This document shows, piece after piece, positions 7,137 to 16,275 of a stretch of DNA of 43,046 bases. The notes under the pieces were generated by a model that was not told the origin of the DNA, did not search any database, and saw nothing but the letters and a program-made list of their open reading frames with translations. A program made the translations under genes and the position numbers. The stretch covers positions 1-43,046 of the forward strand of contig JAACFB010000034.1 of assembly GCA_009937615.1 (NCBI GenBank). Reading direction: 5' to 3'. Position 1 is the stretch's first letter, and each line of letters begins with the position of its first letter. The DNA is from Gammaproteobacteria bacterium. GTDB taxonomy: Bacteria > Pseudomonadota > Gammaproteobacteria > Steroidobacterales > Woeseiaceae.

Positions 7137-8447
7137 CTACTGCAGTGTCTTGTCGGGAAGTTCGCCGCTAACGATGGGGTCGTCGTCATCATCGGAGTTT
7201 TCGATCATGGTTCGCGGCACAGGATCGAGCGTTTCGAGTTTTTCGAGCTCCTTCTTCGGATGGATGCCGAGCTCGGTAAACTTCCTTGCACCCGGCAAAA
7301 CTTTTCGCTCCAGAGATCCGACAGCACGATTGTAGTTTTCAACGCTGCTTGCCAGCTGCCGGCCGACTCGGTTCATGTGCGTGACAAACGTTGCCAGGCG
7401 GCCGTAGAGATCTTCGGCCAGCTGTCGAATTTCCTGTGCATTGTCAGCCAGTGCGAGTTGTCGCCAGCCATAAGCGACGGCTTTCAGTAAGGCAACAAAG
7501 CTGGTTGGCGTGGCAAGAATGATCTGTTGTGAGAGTGCGTACTCGATCAGATCCGGATCTTCATTGAGGGCTGCGCTCAGGAACTGATCGCCGGGAATGA
7601 ACAAAATGACGAACTCCGGACTTGCCGTAAATTGTGCCCAGTATGATTTACTGGCTAGCGTTCGAATGTGCTCCCGCAGATTGCGCGTATGTCGTTGCAG
7701 GCCCAGTTTCCGCTGTGCATCATCTTTGGCCTCAACAGCTTCGAGGTAGGCGTCCAATGGCGTCTTGACGTCGACGACGAGTTCACGCTGATCCGGCATC
7801 CTCACGATCATGTCGGGACGAATAACCTTATCGTCACCCACGCTATGGACCTGCTCTTGAAAATCGCAGTGCTCGACCATGCCGGCAAGTTCGACCAGCC
7901 GGCGTAGAGTAATTTCGCCCCAGCGCCCCCGGACTTCCGGTCGTCTCAGGGCCTTGACGAGATTTTGCGTTTCCTGCGTCAATGATTGTTGACTGATTCG
8001 CATCGCTTCGAGCTGGGACTTGATGCCGCCATAGGCCTCGCTACGGGATTTCTCGAGCTCGGTTATTTGCTTCTGCGCAGCTTGAAGGGAGTCGCGAATG
8101 GGTTTGACGAGTTCCTCGATGGCTTTTTCTCGCTCGCCCAGGTCGCGCTTGGCACGTTCCTGTTGGGTGCCGAGATTTTGCTCAGCAAGCCGAAGAAAGG
8201 TTTCGCTGTTTGACTTCAGTGTCTGATTGGCAAGATCTGAAAATGCGCTGGTAAGTTGAGATTTGGCGGCTTCAAACGCGATTTCTCGTTCGTGCTGCAG
8301 CGCTTCCTGATTCTTAATCGTGGCCTCTAACTGGCGCTGGCGGCGTCCCAGTATGAGCCAGGTGACGAGCGCGCCCAAGATTAGCCCGGCAAGCAGGGCA
8401 GGAGCGCCGATCTCGACGAGTAACGGATTGAGGGTCAAGGACTGCAT
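7137..8447 (-). CDS. rmuC: DNA recombination protein RmuC
   Basis: 436 residues. An N-terminal membrane anchor (residues ~13-33, LLAGLILGALVTWLIL) is followed by a long coiled coil rich in Glu, Gln and Ala (~35-165), then the RmuC domain (~170-390), which includes RGRWGEITLRRLVELAGM (as RGRWGE and LRRLVELAGM), the PDQRELVVDVKTPLDAY segment containing the restriction-nuclease-like D...VDVK motif, and FIPGDQFL. Loss of RmuC in E. coli raises inversion at short inverted repeats; a nuclease role is inferred from the fold. The start codon overlaps the mupP stop as TAATG, so the two are coupled. Confidence 0.93.
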   Translation of the reverse strand: MQSLTLNPLLVEIGAPALLAGLILGALVTWLILGRRQRQLEATIKNQEALQHEREIAFEAAKSQLTSAFSDLANQTLKSNSETFLRLAEQNLGTQQERAKRDLGEREKAIEELVKPIRDSLQAAQKQITELEKSRSEAYGGIKSQLEAMRISQQSLTQETQNLVKALRRPEVRGRWGEITLRRLVELAGMVEHCDFQEQVHSVGDDKVIRPDMIVRMPDQRELVVDVKTPLDAYLEAVEAKDDAQRKLGLQRHTRNLREHIRTLASKSYWAQFTASPEFVILFIPGDQFLSAALNEDPDLIEYALSQQIILATPTSFVALLKAVAYGWRQLALADNAQEIRQLAEDLYGRLATFVTHMNRVGRQLASSVENYNRAVGSLERKVLPGARKFTELGIHPKKELEKLETLDPVPRTMIENSDDDDDPIVSGELPDKTLQ

Positions 8448-9136
8448 TAGATTGAGAGATTAACCGCTTTCAGGACGATTTGGGCAAGTTCGACCGTATC
8501 GGCTGCAATCTGATCCGCTCCCCACCGGCCTGGATCGTCGTCAGCCGTGATATAGCCATAGGCAGCCGCGATCGTCGCCATTCCGGCTCGCCGGCCTGCT
8601 TCTATATCGCGCGCGGCATCGCCGATGTACACGGTCTGCTCCGGGGCCACGCCGGCGGCATCGCACGCGTAGAGCAATGGCGCCGGGTCCGGCTTCCTTT
8701 TTTCAAGGGTGTCGCCGCTGACTGCGCAGACGATCCGGCCTGTCAGCGAGAGCTGCTCAAGCAAGGGCTCTGTCAAATACTTCGGCTTGTTAGTCACAAC
8801 TCCCCAGGGACAGGCAGCTGCTTCAAGCCGCAAAAGCAATTCGTCCAGCCCCGGGAAGATTTCCGTTTTCTGACACAACCTCAGCGCATATCGGCTCAGG
8901 TACTCGTCCCGCAGGCTGTCATGAATCTCTTCGCCCGCGTCCGGGAAAGCGATGTTCAGGAGGCCTAACGCACCGTTTGATACATGGGTACGGCCGAATT
9001 CGTAGGTGACGGGCTCAATATTGTAGTCACGCTGCAGATCCTGCAGCACTGCGACCATGTCCGGGGCCGTATCGACGAGCGTGCCGTCGAGATCGAACAG
9101 CACCGCTTCAATGTTTCCGTGGGCTAATCGCGACAA
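8447..9136 (-). CDS. mupP: HAD phosphatase, probably MupP (MurNAc-6-P phosphatase)
   Basis: 229 residues. HAD motifs are complete: I FDLDGT (D15, D17), II in WGVVTNKP, Lys in KRKPDP, IV GDAARD. The sequence would often be labelled phosphoglycolate phosphatase (Gph). I prefer MupP because the gene lies between ubiG and yciK, as in Pseudomonas where this enzyme dephosphorylates N-acetylmuramate 6-phosphate in peptidoglycan recycling, and because the AYGYI--DDDPGRWGAD tail is like what I recall of MupP. Start is a TTG at 9136, which is uncertain; ubiG ends 5 bp upstream. Confidence 0.8.
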   Translation of the reverse strand: MSRLAHGNIEAVLFDLDGTLVDTAPDMVAVLQDLQRDYNIEPVTYEFGRTHVSNGALGLLNIAFPDAGEEIHDSLRDEYLSRYALRLCQKTEIFPGLDELLLRLEAAACPWGVVTNKPKYLTEPLLEQLSLTGRIVCAVSGDTLEKRKPDPAPLLYACDAAGVAPEQTVYIGDAARDIEAGRRAGMATIAAAYGYITADDDPGRWGADQIAADTVELAQIVLKAVNLSI

Positions 9137-9140
9137 CGGC

Positions 9141-9857
9141 TCACTCGGATTCCGGCTGACGAAAATGCATCAGGTAGTTGACGTCCAGATTCGGGCCCAA
9201 CGAGTACTCCTTGCTCAGCGGGTTGTAATGCATGCCGATACTGGACTGAAGTTCGAGGCAGGCATGTCGGGCCCAGCCGTCGAGTTCGGATGGCCGAATG
9301 AACTTCTGGTATTCGTGAGTCCCGGAAGGCAGCAGCTTTAACACATATTCCGCACCGACAATGGCAAACAGGAAGGATTTTGGATTTCGATTGATCGTTG
9401 AGAAAAACGCGTGGCCGCCCGGTCGTAACAATGCACCGACGGCTTCAACGGTTTTCGACGGTTGCGGCACATGTTCGAGCATCTCCAGACAGGTCACGAC
9501 GTCGAACTGTCCGGCAGCTTCCTCGGCGAGTTCCTCTGCGGAGATCCGGCGGTATTCGACCTTGGCGCCCGACTCCATCTGGTGAAGCCTGGCGACGGCG
9601 AGTGGGCCCTCAGCGAGGTCGATGCCGGTAACCTGAGCGCCGGCACCGGCCATCGCTTCGGCAAGAATTCCGCCGCCACAACCGATGTCGGCGGCTTTCA
9701 GGCCGTCCAGATCCAGCTGCTGGCGAATCCAGTCGAGCCGCAACGGATTGATCTCATGCAGCGGACGGAATTCGCCCTCGGGATCCCACCAGCGACTTGC
9801 AAGGCTGTCGAACTTTGCAATTTCTGCAATATCGACGTTAGCTGAAGGTTCTCTCAT
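9141..9857 (-). CDS. ubiG: UbiG, ubiquinone O-methyltransferase
   Basis: 238 residues, the usual length. It catalyses both O-methylations of ubiquinone biosynthesis. The family N-terminus is visible (EIAKFDSLASRWWDPEGEF with the FRPLHEINPLRL motif), then the SAM-binding loop ADIGCGGGILAE at 56-67, the acidic end of strand 2 (GIDL), and the post-I motif VTCLEMLEHVP. The membrane-associating loop region WARHACLELQSSIGMHYNPL is at ~195-215. First gene of the minus-strand operon ubiG-mupP-rmuC-yciK and divergent from gyrA. Confidence 0.96.
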   Translation of the reverse strand: MREPSANVDIAEIAKFDSLASRWWDPEGEFRPLHEINPLRLDWIRQQLDLDGLKAADIGCGGGILAEAMAGAGAQVTGIDLAEGPLAVARLHQMESGAKVEYRRISAEELAEEAAGQFDVVTCLEMLEHVPQPSKTVEAVGALLRPGGHAFFSTINRNPKSFLFAIVGAEYVLKLLPSGTHEYQKFIRPSELDGWARHACLELQSSIGMHYNPLSKEYSLGPNLDVNYLMHFRQPESE

Positions 9858-9922
9858 TAGGGGCTGGTCCCGCTGGGTTGTTGACGTTCGATCACAACGT
9901 GCGTGAGGTGATTTGATAACGC

Positions 9923-9928
9923 AGTATA
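9923..9928 (-). promoter_or_regulatory. Possible -10 box for ubiG
   Basis: TATACT on the minus strand, 66 bp before the ubiG start; the -35 region (CTGTTT around 9951) is weak. The 296-bp gap 9858-10153 between ubiG and gyrA holds no credible ORF and must carry both divergent promoters. Confidence 0.35.
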
Positions 9929-10007
9929 CCGCCCACAGCCGGCGGAAACAGGGTCTTTCCTGCGTGCTCCAAATGGCCCGGAAACCCTGCTGTATAGCGC
10001 TGCCATG

Positions 10008-10016
10008 TGGTAGAAT
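10008..10016 (+). promoter_or_regulatory. Possible extended -10 promoter for gyrA
   Basis: TGGTAGAAT is an extended -10 (TGn followed by TAGAAT, 5 of 6 to consensus). No good -35 is seen, which is usual for extended -10 promoters. The leader would be ~130 nt and contains a small CTCG/CGAG stem. Confidence 0.4.
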
Positions 10017-10153
10017 TCAGCAATGGATTCTGGCCTCGACGCGGGGCGAGTCGAACCCGACCAATTAACGCAAGATCCCGAAGAAAATCCGCAGAATTTA
10101 AGTAGTCTGGATTCCGGCTAACGACCGGGACAATGCTGAAATAATGAGAATTT

Positions 10154-12697
10154 ATGGCTGAAGTAGCACAGGAATTATTGTCTGTAAGTCTAGAGCAGGA
10201 GATGCAGCAGTCCTATCTCGATTACGCAATGAGCGTGATCGTTGGGCGCGCCTTGCCCGATGCGCGTGATGGACTCAAGCCTGTGCATCGGCGCGTTCTC
10301 TATGCGATGCGCGAGCTCGGCAACGACTACAATAAACCGTATAAGAAATCGGCGCGTGTCGTTGGTGATGTCATCGGTAAATATCATCCGCACGGTGACT
10401 CCGCGGTTTATGACACGATTGTCCGTATGGCACAGCCGTTTTCGATGCGTGCGCTGCTCGTAGACGGTCAGGGGAACTTCGGCTCCGTGGATGGCGATGC
10501 GCCGGCCGCGATGCGCTATACCGAAGTGCGCATGTCGAAGATCGCTCACGAACTGCTTGCGGATATCGACAAAGAAACCGTCGATTTTGTCGAAAACTAC
10601 GATGGCTCCGAATCGGAACCGTCGGTCATGCCGACCCGAATACCTAATCTGCTTGTTAACGGGTCTTCAGGTATCGCCGTCGGCATGGCTACAAATATTC
10701 CGCCGCATAATCTCTGTGAGGTTGTGGATGCGTCGCTCGCGCTTATCGACGACCCGACGCTAGAGGTTCCGGCGCTAATGAAGCACATACCAGGACCCGA
10801 TTTTCCGACAGCTGGCATCATCAATGGTGCAGCGGGCATTTATTCAGCTTACCGAACAGGCCGTGGACGCGTCCATATTCGAGCTCGGACGCATATTGAA
10901 AAATTCGGCACACGCAGCCGCGAAGCCATTATCGTCACCGAATTGCCGTTTCAGGTTAACAAGGCGCGACTGATAGAGAAGATCGCGGAACTCGTGCGCG
11001 ACAAGCGCATAGAAGGAATCAGCGAGCTGCGCGATGAGTCTGATAAGGACGGCATGCGCATCGTGATTGAGCTGCGCACGGGTGAAGTCAGCGATGTTGT
11101 CCTGAACAACCTTTATAAGCAAACGCCGATGCAAAGCGTCTTCGGCATCAATATGGTCGCGCTGCACGAGGGGCAGCCAAAACTGCTGAACCTGAAGCAG
11201 GTGCTGGAGGCTTTTCTGGCGCACCGGCGCGCAGTCGTTACGCGGCGGACTATCTTTGATTTGCGTAAGGCCCGGGACCGTGCGCACGTACTCGAGGGGC
11301 AGTCGGTCGCGTTAGCGAATATTGATGAAGTCATTGCCGTGATCAAGGCATCGGGCACGCCCGCTGAGGCGAAGGAAGCGCTGATTGCGAAGGCCTGGGC
11401 GCCGGGGTCTGTCACCGCGATGTTGGAGCGGGCTGGGGAAACAGACACGCGCCCGGACGGAATGGGCGAAGGCTATGGCTTGGGTAATGGCGAATACCGG
11501 CTTTCGCCGGTGCAGGCTCAAGCGATCCTGGATCTTCGTTTACACCGTTTAACCGGGCTTGAGCAAGATAAAATAGTAAATGAATACAAAGAGATATTGG
11601 ATAAAATTAAAGTGTTATCTGATATTTTGGCAGATCCGGATAAGCTACTGGAAGTCATTCGCGATGAACTGAGGGAAGTTCGTGAGGCTTTTGGTGACGA
11701 GCGCCGCACCGAAATCGTGCAGGATCACAGTGATCTCAGCGCAGAGGATTTGATTCCGAGCGAGGAGGTCGTCGTAACGCTGTCGCACGGCGGTTACGCG
11801 AAGGCGCAGCCGATCGATGCATACCAGGCGCAGAAACGCGGTGGCCGGGGACGCTCGGCGACCAAGGTCAAGGACGAGGATTTCGTTGACAAGCTATTCG
11901 TTGCCAATACCCACGACACGATCTTGTGCTTTTCGAGTCGTGGCAAAGTGTATTGGCTGAAGGTCTACCAGGTTCCACAGGCAAGCCGCGGATCCCGAGG
12001 CAAGCCAATCGTGAATTTGTTACCTCTGGAGGAGGGCGAGCGCATCAATGCGGTCTTGCCGGTCCAGGAGTATGACGAAAACAGCTTCGTCTTCATGGCC
12101 ACCTCGGGCGGAACAGTCAAGAAAACGCCGTTAAGCCAGTTTTCACGGCCTCGCTCCAGCGGCATCATCGCGATTGATTTGCGCGATGATCAACTTGTGG
12201 ATGTGGCCATCACCGGCGGCGACGCGGAGATCTTGCTAATCGCGAGTTCCGGCAAGAGCATCCGGTTTCGAGAGAGCGATGTACGACCGATGGGGCGCGG
12301 CGCGGCAGGCGTGCGCGGAATTAAATTGCCGCCTGACCATGAAGTCATTGGTTTGACGATCGTAAACGAGGGCCTGATCCTTATTGCCACGGAAAACGGT
12401 TACGGAAAACGCACCGATATCGAAGAGTTTCCCGTGCAGGGCCGTGGTGGCCAGGGAGTCATAGCGATCCAGACATCGGAACGCAACGGACGCACGGTCG
12501 GGGCGGCTCAAGTGCTGGATGAAGACGAGATCATGCTGATCAGTTCTAACGGTACGCTTGTCAGAACCCCGGTCGCGGACATTTCGATACAAGGTCGAAA
12601 TACGCAGGGTGTTCGGCTCATTCGCGTCGAGCCCACGGAGCGCCTGGTTGGTTTAGCGCGAATCGTCTACATCGAGGATACTGAAGAGGGTGATTGA
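10154..12697 (+). CDS. gyrA: DNA gyrase subunit A
   Basis: 847 residues, slightly shorter than E. coli GyrA (875). The breakage-reunion core is collinear with E. coli from residue 1: catalytic Tyr122 in AAMRYTE and the quinolone-determining region with S83 and D87 in GDSAVYD, so the sequence is of the quinolone-sensitive type. The GyrA box that wraps DNA is QKRGGRG, a conservative form of QRRGGKG, followed by the six-bladed C-terminal pinwheel. The acidic tail after the pinwheel is very short (EDTEEGD). With GyrB it introduces negative supercoils. SD is weak (GAGA, 6 bp). Confidence 0.98.
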   Translation: MAEVAQELLSVSLEQEMQQSYLDYAMSVIVGRALPDARDGLKPVHRRVLYAMRELGNDYNKPYKKSARVVGDVIGKYHPHGDSAVYDTIVRMAQPFSMRALLVDGQGNFGSVDGDAPAAMRYTEVRMSKIAHELLADIDKETVDFVENYDGSESEPSVMPTRIPNLLVNGSSGIAVGMATNIPPHNLCEVVDASLALIDDPTLEVPALMKHIPGPDFPTAGIINGAAGIYSAYRTGRGRVHIRARTHIEKFGTRSREAIIVTELPFQVNKARLIEKIAELVRDKRIEGISELRDESDKDGMRIVIELRTGEVSDVVLNNLYKQTPMQSVFGINMVALHEGQPKLLNLKQVLEAFLAHRRAVVTRRTIFDLRKARDRAHVLEGQSVALANIDEVIAVIKASGTPAEAKEALIAKAWAPGSVTAMLERAGETDTRPDGMGEGYGLGNGEYRLSPVQAQAILDLRLHRLTGLEQDKIVNEYKEILDKIKVLSDILADPDKLLEVIRDELREVREAFGDERRTEIVQDHSDLSAEDLIPSEEVVVTLSHGGYAKAQPIDAYQAQKRGGRGRSATKVKDEDFVDKLFVANTHDTILCFSSRGKVYWLKVYQVPQASRGSRGKPIVNLLPLEEGERINAVLPVQEYDENSFVFMATSGGTVKKTPLSQFSRPRSSGIIAIDLRDDQLVDVAITGGDAEILLIASSGKSIRFRESDVRPMGRGAAGVRGIKLPPDHEVIGLTIVNEGLILIATENGYGKRTDIEEFPVQGRGGQGVIAIQTSERNGRTVGAAQVLDEDEIMLISSNGTLVRTPVADISIQGRNTQGVRLIRVEPTERLVGLARIVYIEDTEEGD

Positions 12698-12848
12698 ATA
12701 TACCAACTGACCGGGCTTTAGTTTCTGAACGGCAGGCAGGCTAATTGATTCGCCCGTGCATTTGCATCGTTAAACCGCAACAATACGCGGTCAAAACCAC
12801 TTCCCGTTTGCCTCACCGATAGCAATCTCAACAAAGGATTCAAGCGAC

Positions 12849-13928
12849 ATGACCCGCGTGTACAACTTTAGCGCCGGCCCGGCTGCACTGCCGATCGACG
12901 TTCTCGAGACGATACGAGCGGACATTCCGGACTGGCAGGGCACTGGCATGTCGGTCATGGAAGTGAGTCACCGTGGCAAAGAGTTCGTTGAACTGGCCGC
13001 GCGCTGTGAGTCCAATCTTCGGGAGCTGCTCGCGGTTCCAGACAATTACAGCGTGCTATGGATGCAGGGTGGCGCGACCCTGCAAATGGCGATGGCTCCG
13101 TTAAACCTGGCGGCGCGGGGGGATACTGTCGATTACGTTCAGACCGGGAGCTGGGGCAAGAAGGCAGCAGGCGAGGCGCGCAAGTTTTGCACGGTAAATC
13201 TCGCTGCGGATGCCGCTGACACCAATTTCACGACAATACCGGATCCATCAACTTGGCAGCGCAGCGATGACGCGGTCTATCTGCATATGACCTCCAACGA
13301 GACGATCGCCGGTGTGGAATTCCATTTTTTGCCAGACGGCGATGTGCCGTTGGTCGCCGATATGTCGAGCACGATATTGTCGCGCCCGATAGACGTCAGC
13401 CGGTTTGGGGTCATATATGCCGGTGCGCAGAAGAACATCGGACCGGCCGGAATTACGCTGGTCATTGTCAGGAATGATTTGCTTGAGCCAGCGCGCGAAG
13501 ACTTGCCGCACCTCATGATGTGGAAGTCATATGCCGAATCGGATTCGATGACGAATACCCCGCCGACTTTTGCCTGGTATGTTGCGGATCTTGTGATCCA
13601 GCGGCTGCTGTCCAACGGCGGCCTTGAAGCCATGGCTGAAATCAATCGCAGGAAGTCGTCAAAGTTGTATGCAGCAATCGACGCGTCGGACTTTTACAAC
13701 AATCCGGTTAGCGAAGACTGCCGGTCATGGATGAATGTACCGTTCGTTTTGGCCGACAGTTCGCTCGATGCCCTGTTTCTTGAAGAAGCGCATGCGGCCG
13801 GGCTGACAAACCTGAAAGGCCACCGATCTGTTGGCGGCATGAGGGCGTCCATTTACAACGCGGTCCCTGAAGAGGCCGTCGATGCATTAATTGAATTCAT
13901 GGCCGCATTTGAAGGCAAAAACGGGTAG
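12849..13928 (+). CDS. serC: Phosphoserine aminotransferase
   Basis: 359 residues, typical length. Class V aminotransferase converting 3-phosphohydroxypyruvate to phosphoserine, and also acting in PLP synthesis. Landmarks: YNFSAGPAALP at the start, SHRGKEF, MQGGATLQ, and the PLP-binding Lys195 in AGAQKNIGPAG. AAGGA precedes the ATG by ~9 bp. The 150 bp after gyrA show no strong terminator. serA follows after 7 bp, so the first two steps of serine synthesis are co-transcribed. Confidence 0.97.
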   Translation: MTRVYNFSAGPAALPIDVLETIRADIPDWQGTGMSVMEVSHRGKEFVELAARCESNLRELLAVPDNYSVLWMQGGATLQMAMAPLNLAARGDTVDYVQTGSWGKKAAGEARKFCTVNLAADAADTNFTTIPDPSTWQRSDDAVYLHMTSNETIAGVEFHFLPDGDVPLVADMSSTILSRPIDVSRFGVIYAGAQKNIGPAGITLVIVRNDLLEPAREDLPHLMMWKSYAESDSMTNTPPTFAWYVADLVIQRLLSNGGLEAMAEINRRKSSKLYAAIDASDFYNNPVSEDCRSWMNVPFVLADSSLDALFLEEAHAAGLTNLKGHRSVGGMRASIYNAVPEEAVDALIEFMAAFEGKNG

Positions 13929-13935
13929 AAAAAGG

Positions 13936-15114
13936 ATGTTCAAGGTACTGACGCTGAATAACATTGCCGTCGAGGGTTTGCGGCATTTCCCACGTGATCG
14001 CTATGAAGTAGCCTCCGAGATCGCGCATCCGGACGCGATTATTTTGCGTTCATACAATATGCACGACATGGTTATACCTGACACTGTCGCCGCGATTGGT
14101 CGTGCCGGAGCCGGTACCAATAACATACCGATCGAATCGATGAGCGCTCGCGGCATTCCCGTTTTTAATGCGCCAGGTGCAAACGCGAATGCCGTGAAGG
14201 AACTTGCCATCGCAGGCCTGCTTATTGCCGCACGGAATATTTGCGATGCCCGCGAGTACGTCAGGGGGCTCGCAGATACGGGAGACAAGCTGGAGAAGGC
14301 TGTCGAAGCTGCTAAAAAACAGTTTGTGGGTTTCGAGTTGCCTGGCAAGACACTGGGCGTAATCGGGCTCGGCGCAATCGGCGTCGAGGTCGCCAATGCA
14401 GCACTGGCTCTTGGCATGAAGGTGGTTGGTTTCGATCCGAAGATAACCGTTCGGCGTGCATGGCAGCTATCTGCGGGCGTCGAGCACGCGGATACGCTTG
14501 ACCAGTTATTTCAAAAGTCCGACGCCGTGACCTGCCATATTCCCCTCGTCGAGGAAACGAAAAACCTCGTCAACAGGGACCGAATTTCATTGATGCGCAA
14601 TGGTGGCGTCATTATCAATTTTGCCCGAAGTGGTGTCGTGGACGACGCGGCGGTCATAGCAGCACTGGACAGTGGCAAGCTGCATACTTACGTTTCCGAC
14701 TTTCCCACTGCCGCCCTGATTGCGCACAAAAAAGTAGTGGCGTTGCCTCACCTCGGGGCATCAACGACTGAGGCCGAGGAAAACTGTGCGATCATGGTTG
14801 CCGAGAATCTCAAAGATTATCTCGAGAACGGCAACGTTCGGTTTTCCGTTAATTTTCCGGAGTCGCGGCTGCCCAGGCTGGACGCGTGGCGCATAACGAT
14901 CGCCAATGCCAATGTGCCGAACATGGTCGGTCAGATTTCGACAGGCCTTGCTAGCGCTGGCTTGAATATCGAGGATCTTCTGAACAAGTCAATCGGCGAA
15001 CTTGCGTATACGATTGTCGATGTGAACGGTCCGGTCTCGGAGGATACTTTGGCCCAAATTCGCGCGATTGACGGCGTGTTGACGTTGCGAAATCTAGGCA
15101 AGCCTGTAACCTGA
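13936..15114 (+). CDS. serA: D-3-phosphoglycerate dehydrogenase, short form
   Basis: 392 residues from ATG 13936 (AAAAGG at 4-5 bp); the longer frame overlaps serC. It oxidises 3-phosphoglycerate, the first step of serine synthesis. NAD loop GLGAIG 144-149, catalytic Arg231 (NFARSGVVDD) and His272 (LPHLGAST) are present, and a C-terminal ACT domain (~319-392) suggests serine feedback. The D-FPTAA segment where the catalytic Glu (E269 of E. coli, DVFPTEP) should be has Ala instead; this DFP-type segment resembles the short SerA clade I associate with Firmicutes and Bacteroidetes rather than E. coli SerA. Confidence 0.93.
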   Translation: MFKVLTLNNIAVEGLRHFPRDRYEVASEIAHPDAIILRSYNMHDMVIPDTVAAIGRAGAGTNNIPIESMSARGIPVFNAPGANANAVKELAIAGLLIAARNICDAREYVRGLADTGDKLEKAVEAAKKQFVGFELPGKTLGVIGLGAIGVEVANAALALGMKVVGFDPKITVRRAWQLSAGVEHADTLDQLFQKSDAVTCHIPLVEETKNLVNRDRISLMRNGGVIINFARSGVVDDAAVIAALDSGKLHTYVSDFPTAALIAHKKVVALPHLGASTTEAEENCAIMVAENLKDYLENGNVRFSVNFPESRLPRLDAWRITIANANVPNMVGQISTGLASAGLNIEDLLNKSIGELAYTIVDVNGPVSEDTLAQIRAIDGVLTLRNLGKPVT

Positions 15115-15138
15115 GCACCATCGACACTCAGCAGGTGA

Positions 15139-16254
15139 ATGATGGCCGGAAATAAAGACAATGCGGCCGAGAAGGATCTCGCGGCGATACGCGAACGCAT
15201 CAATAAAATAGACGAGCAACTCCAGGCGCTCATCAACGAACGCGCGAAATTCGCGCAGGAGGTTGGTGTCGCCAAAGGTGATTTGGCTCAGGCGGTCGAT
15301 TACTATCGCCCGGAACGGGAAGCCGAGATCCTGCGGGCCGTAAAAGAGCGAAATGCCGGCCCACTGCGTGACGAAGATATGTTGCGGTTGTTCCGGGAGA
15401 TCATGTCGGCCTGTCTCGCGCAACAGGAGCCGCTGAAAGTCGGCTTTCTCGGCCCGGAAGGCACGTTCACGCAAACCGCGGTATACAAGCACTTCGGCCA
15501 TTCCATTCGCGCATTGCCATTCAACACGATTGATGAAGTTTTTCAGGAGGTTGAATGCGGCGTCGCCGATTTCGGCGTTGTGCCAATAGAAAACTCCACC
15601 GAAGGCTCGGTGAACAACACGCTTGATATGTTTCTTAGCTCGCCGTTAAAAATCGCAGGCGAGATAGAGCTGCGCATCGAGCAGCATCTTTTGGGACGTA
15701 TGGCGAGGCTCGATGACATAGAGCGCATATGTGCGCATGAGCAGTCTCTGGCGCAATGTCGCGCGTGGCTCCGTGAATACCTGCCGCATGTGGAGCTCAT
15801 CGGGATGTCGAGCAATGCGGCTGGCGCGCGCAGGGCACGAGACGAGAGTGGCACCGCTGCGATCGGACCTGATGTTGCTGCCGATGTTTACGATTTGAGT
15901 ATTCTCGTGAACAGCATAGAAGATCGCGCGGACAATTCGACTCGCTTTCTTGTGGTCGGTCGTGAGCTGCTTGCTGCCAGTGGTGATGACAAGACGACGA
16001 TCCTGGTGTCAACAAGCGATACACGAGGCGGGGCCGGCGTCCTGCATCATTTGTTGCAGCCTCTGGCAGATCATGACGTAGTCATGACCTTCATTGAGTC
16101 GCGGCCATCCAGGCGCAAAAACTGGGATTACGTATTTTTCATTGATATCGAGGGTCACGCAAACGAGCCGCCGGTTTCAGATGCCCTGGCCGTACTCGAA
16201 AAGGAAAGCTCGTTGTTCCGGATCCTCGGTGCCTATCCGAAAGCGATTAACTGA
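15139..16254 (+). CDS. pheA: Chorismate mutase / prephenate dehydratase (P-protein)
   Basis: 371 residues. The AroQ chorismate mutase domain covers ~12-95 (LAAIRERINKIDEQLQALI as LAAIRERINKIDEQ, then REAEIL). The prephenate dehydratase domain starts at KVGFLGPEGTFT and carries the VPIENSTEGSVN and NSTRFLV motifs (Thr in TRF is catalytic). The C-terminal ACT domain has the FIESRPSR motif that binds Phe for feedback inhibition. Product is phenylpyruvate. The ATG follows GCAGGTG. Part of serC-serA-pheA-aroA-cmk; tyrA and hisC, often found between pheA and aroA, are absent. Confidence 0.96.
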   Translation: MMAGNKDNAAEKDLAAIRERINKIDEQLQALINERAKFAQEVGVAKGDLAQAVDYYRPEREAEILRAVKERNAGPLRDEDMLRLFREIMSACLAQQEPLKVGFLGPEGTFTQTAVYKHFGHSIRALPFNTIDEVFQEVECGVADFGVVPIENSTEGSVNNTLDMFLSSPLKIAGEIELRIEQHLLGRMARLDDIERICAHEQSLAQCRAWLREYLPHVELIGMSSNAAGARRARDESGTAAIGPDVAADVYDLSILVNSIEDRADNSTRFLVVGRELLAASGDDKTTILVSTSDTRGGAGVLHHLLQPLADHDVVMTFIESRPSRRKNWDYVFFIDIEGHANEPPVSDALAVLEKESSLFRILGAYPKAIN

Positions 16255-16275
16255 CGCCTCTTCGTTAGACTGCCA

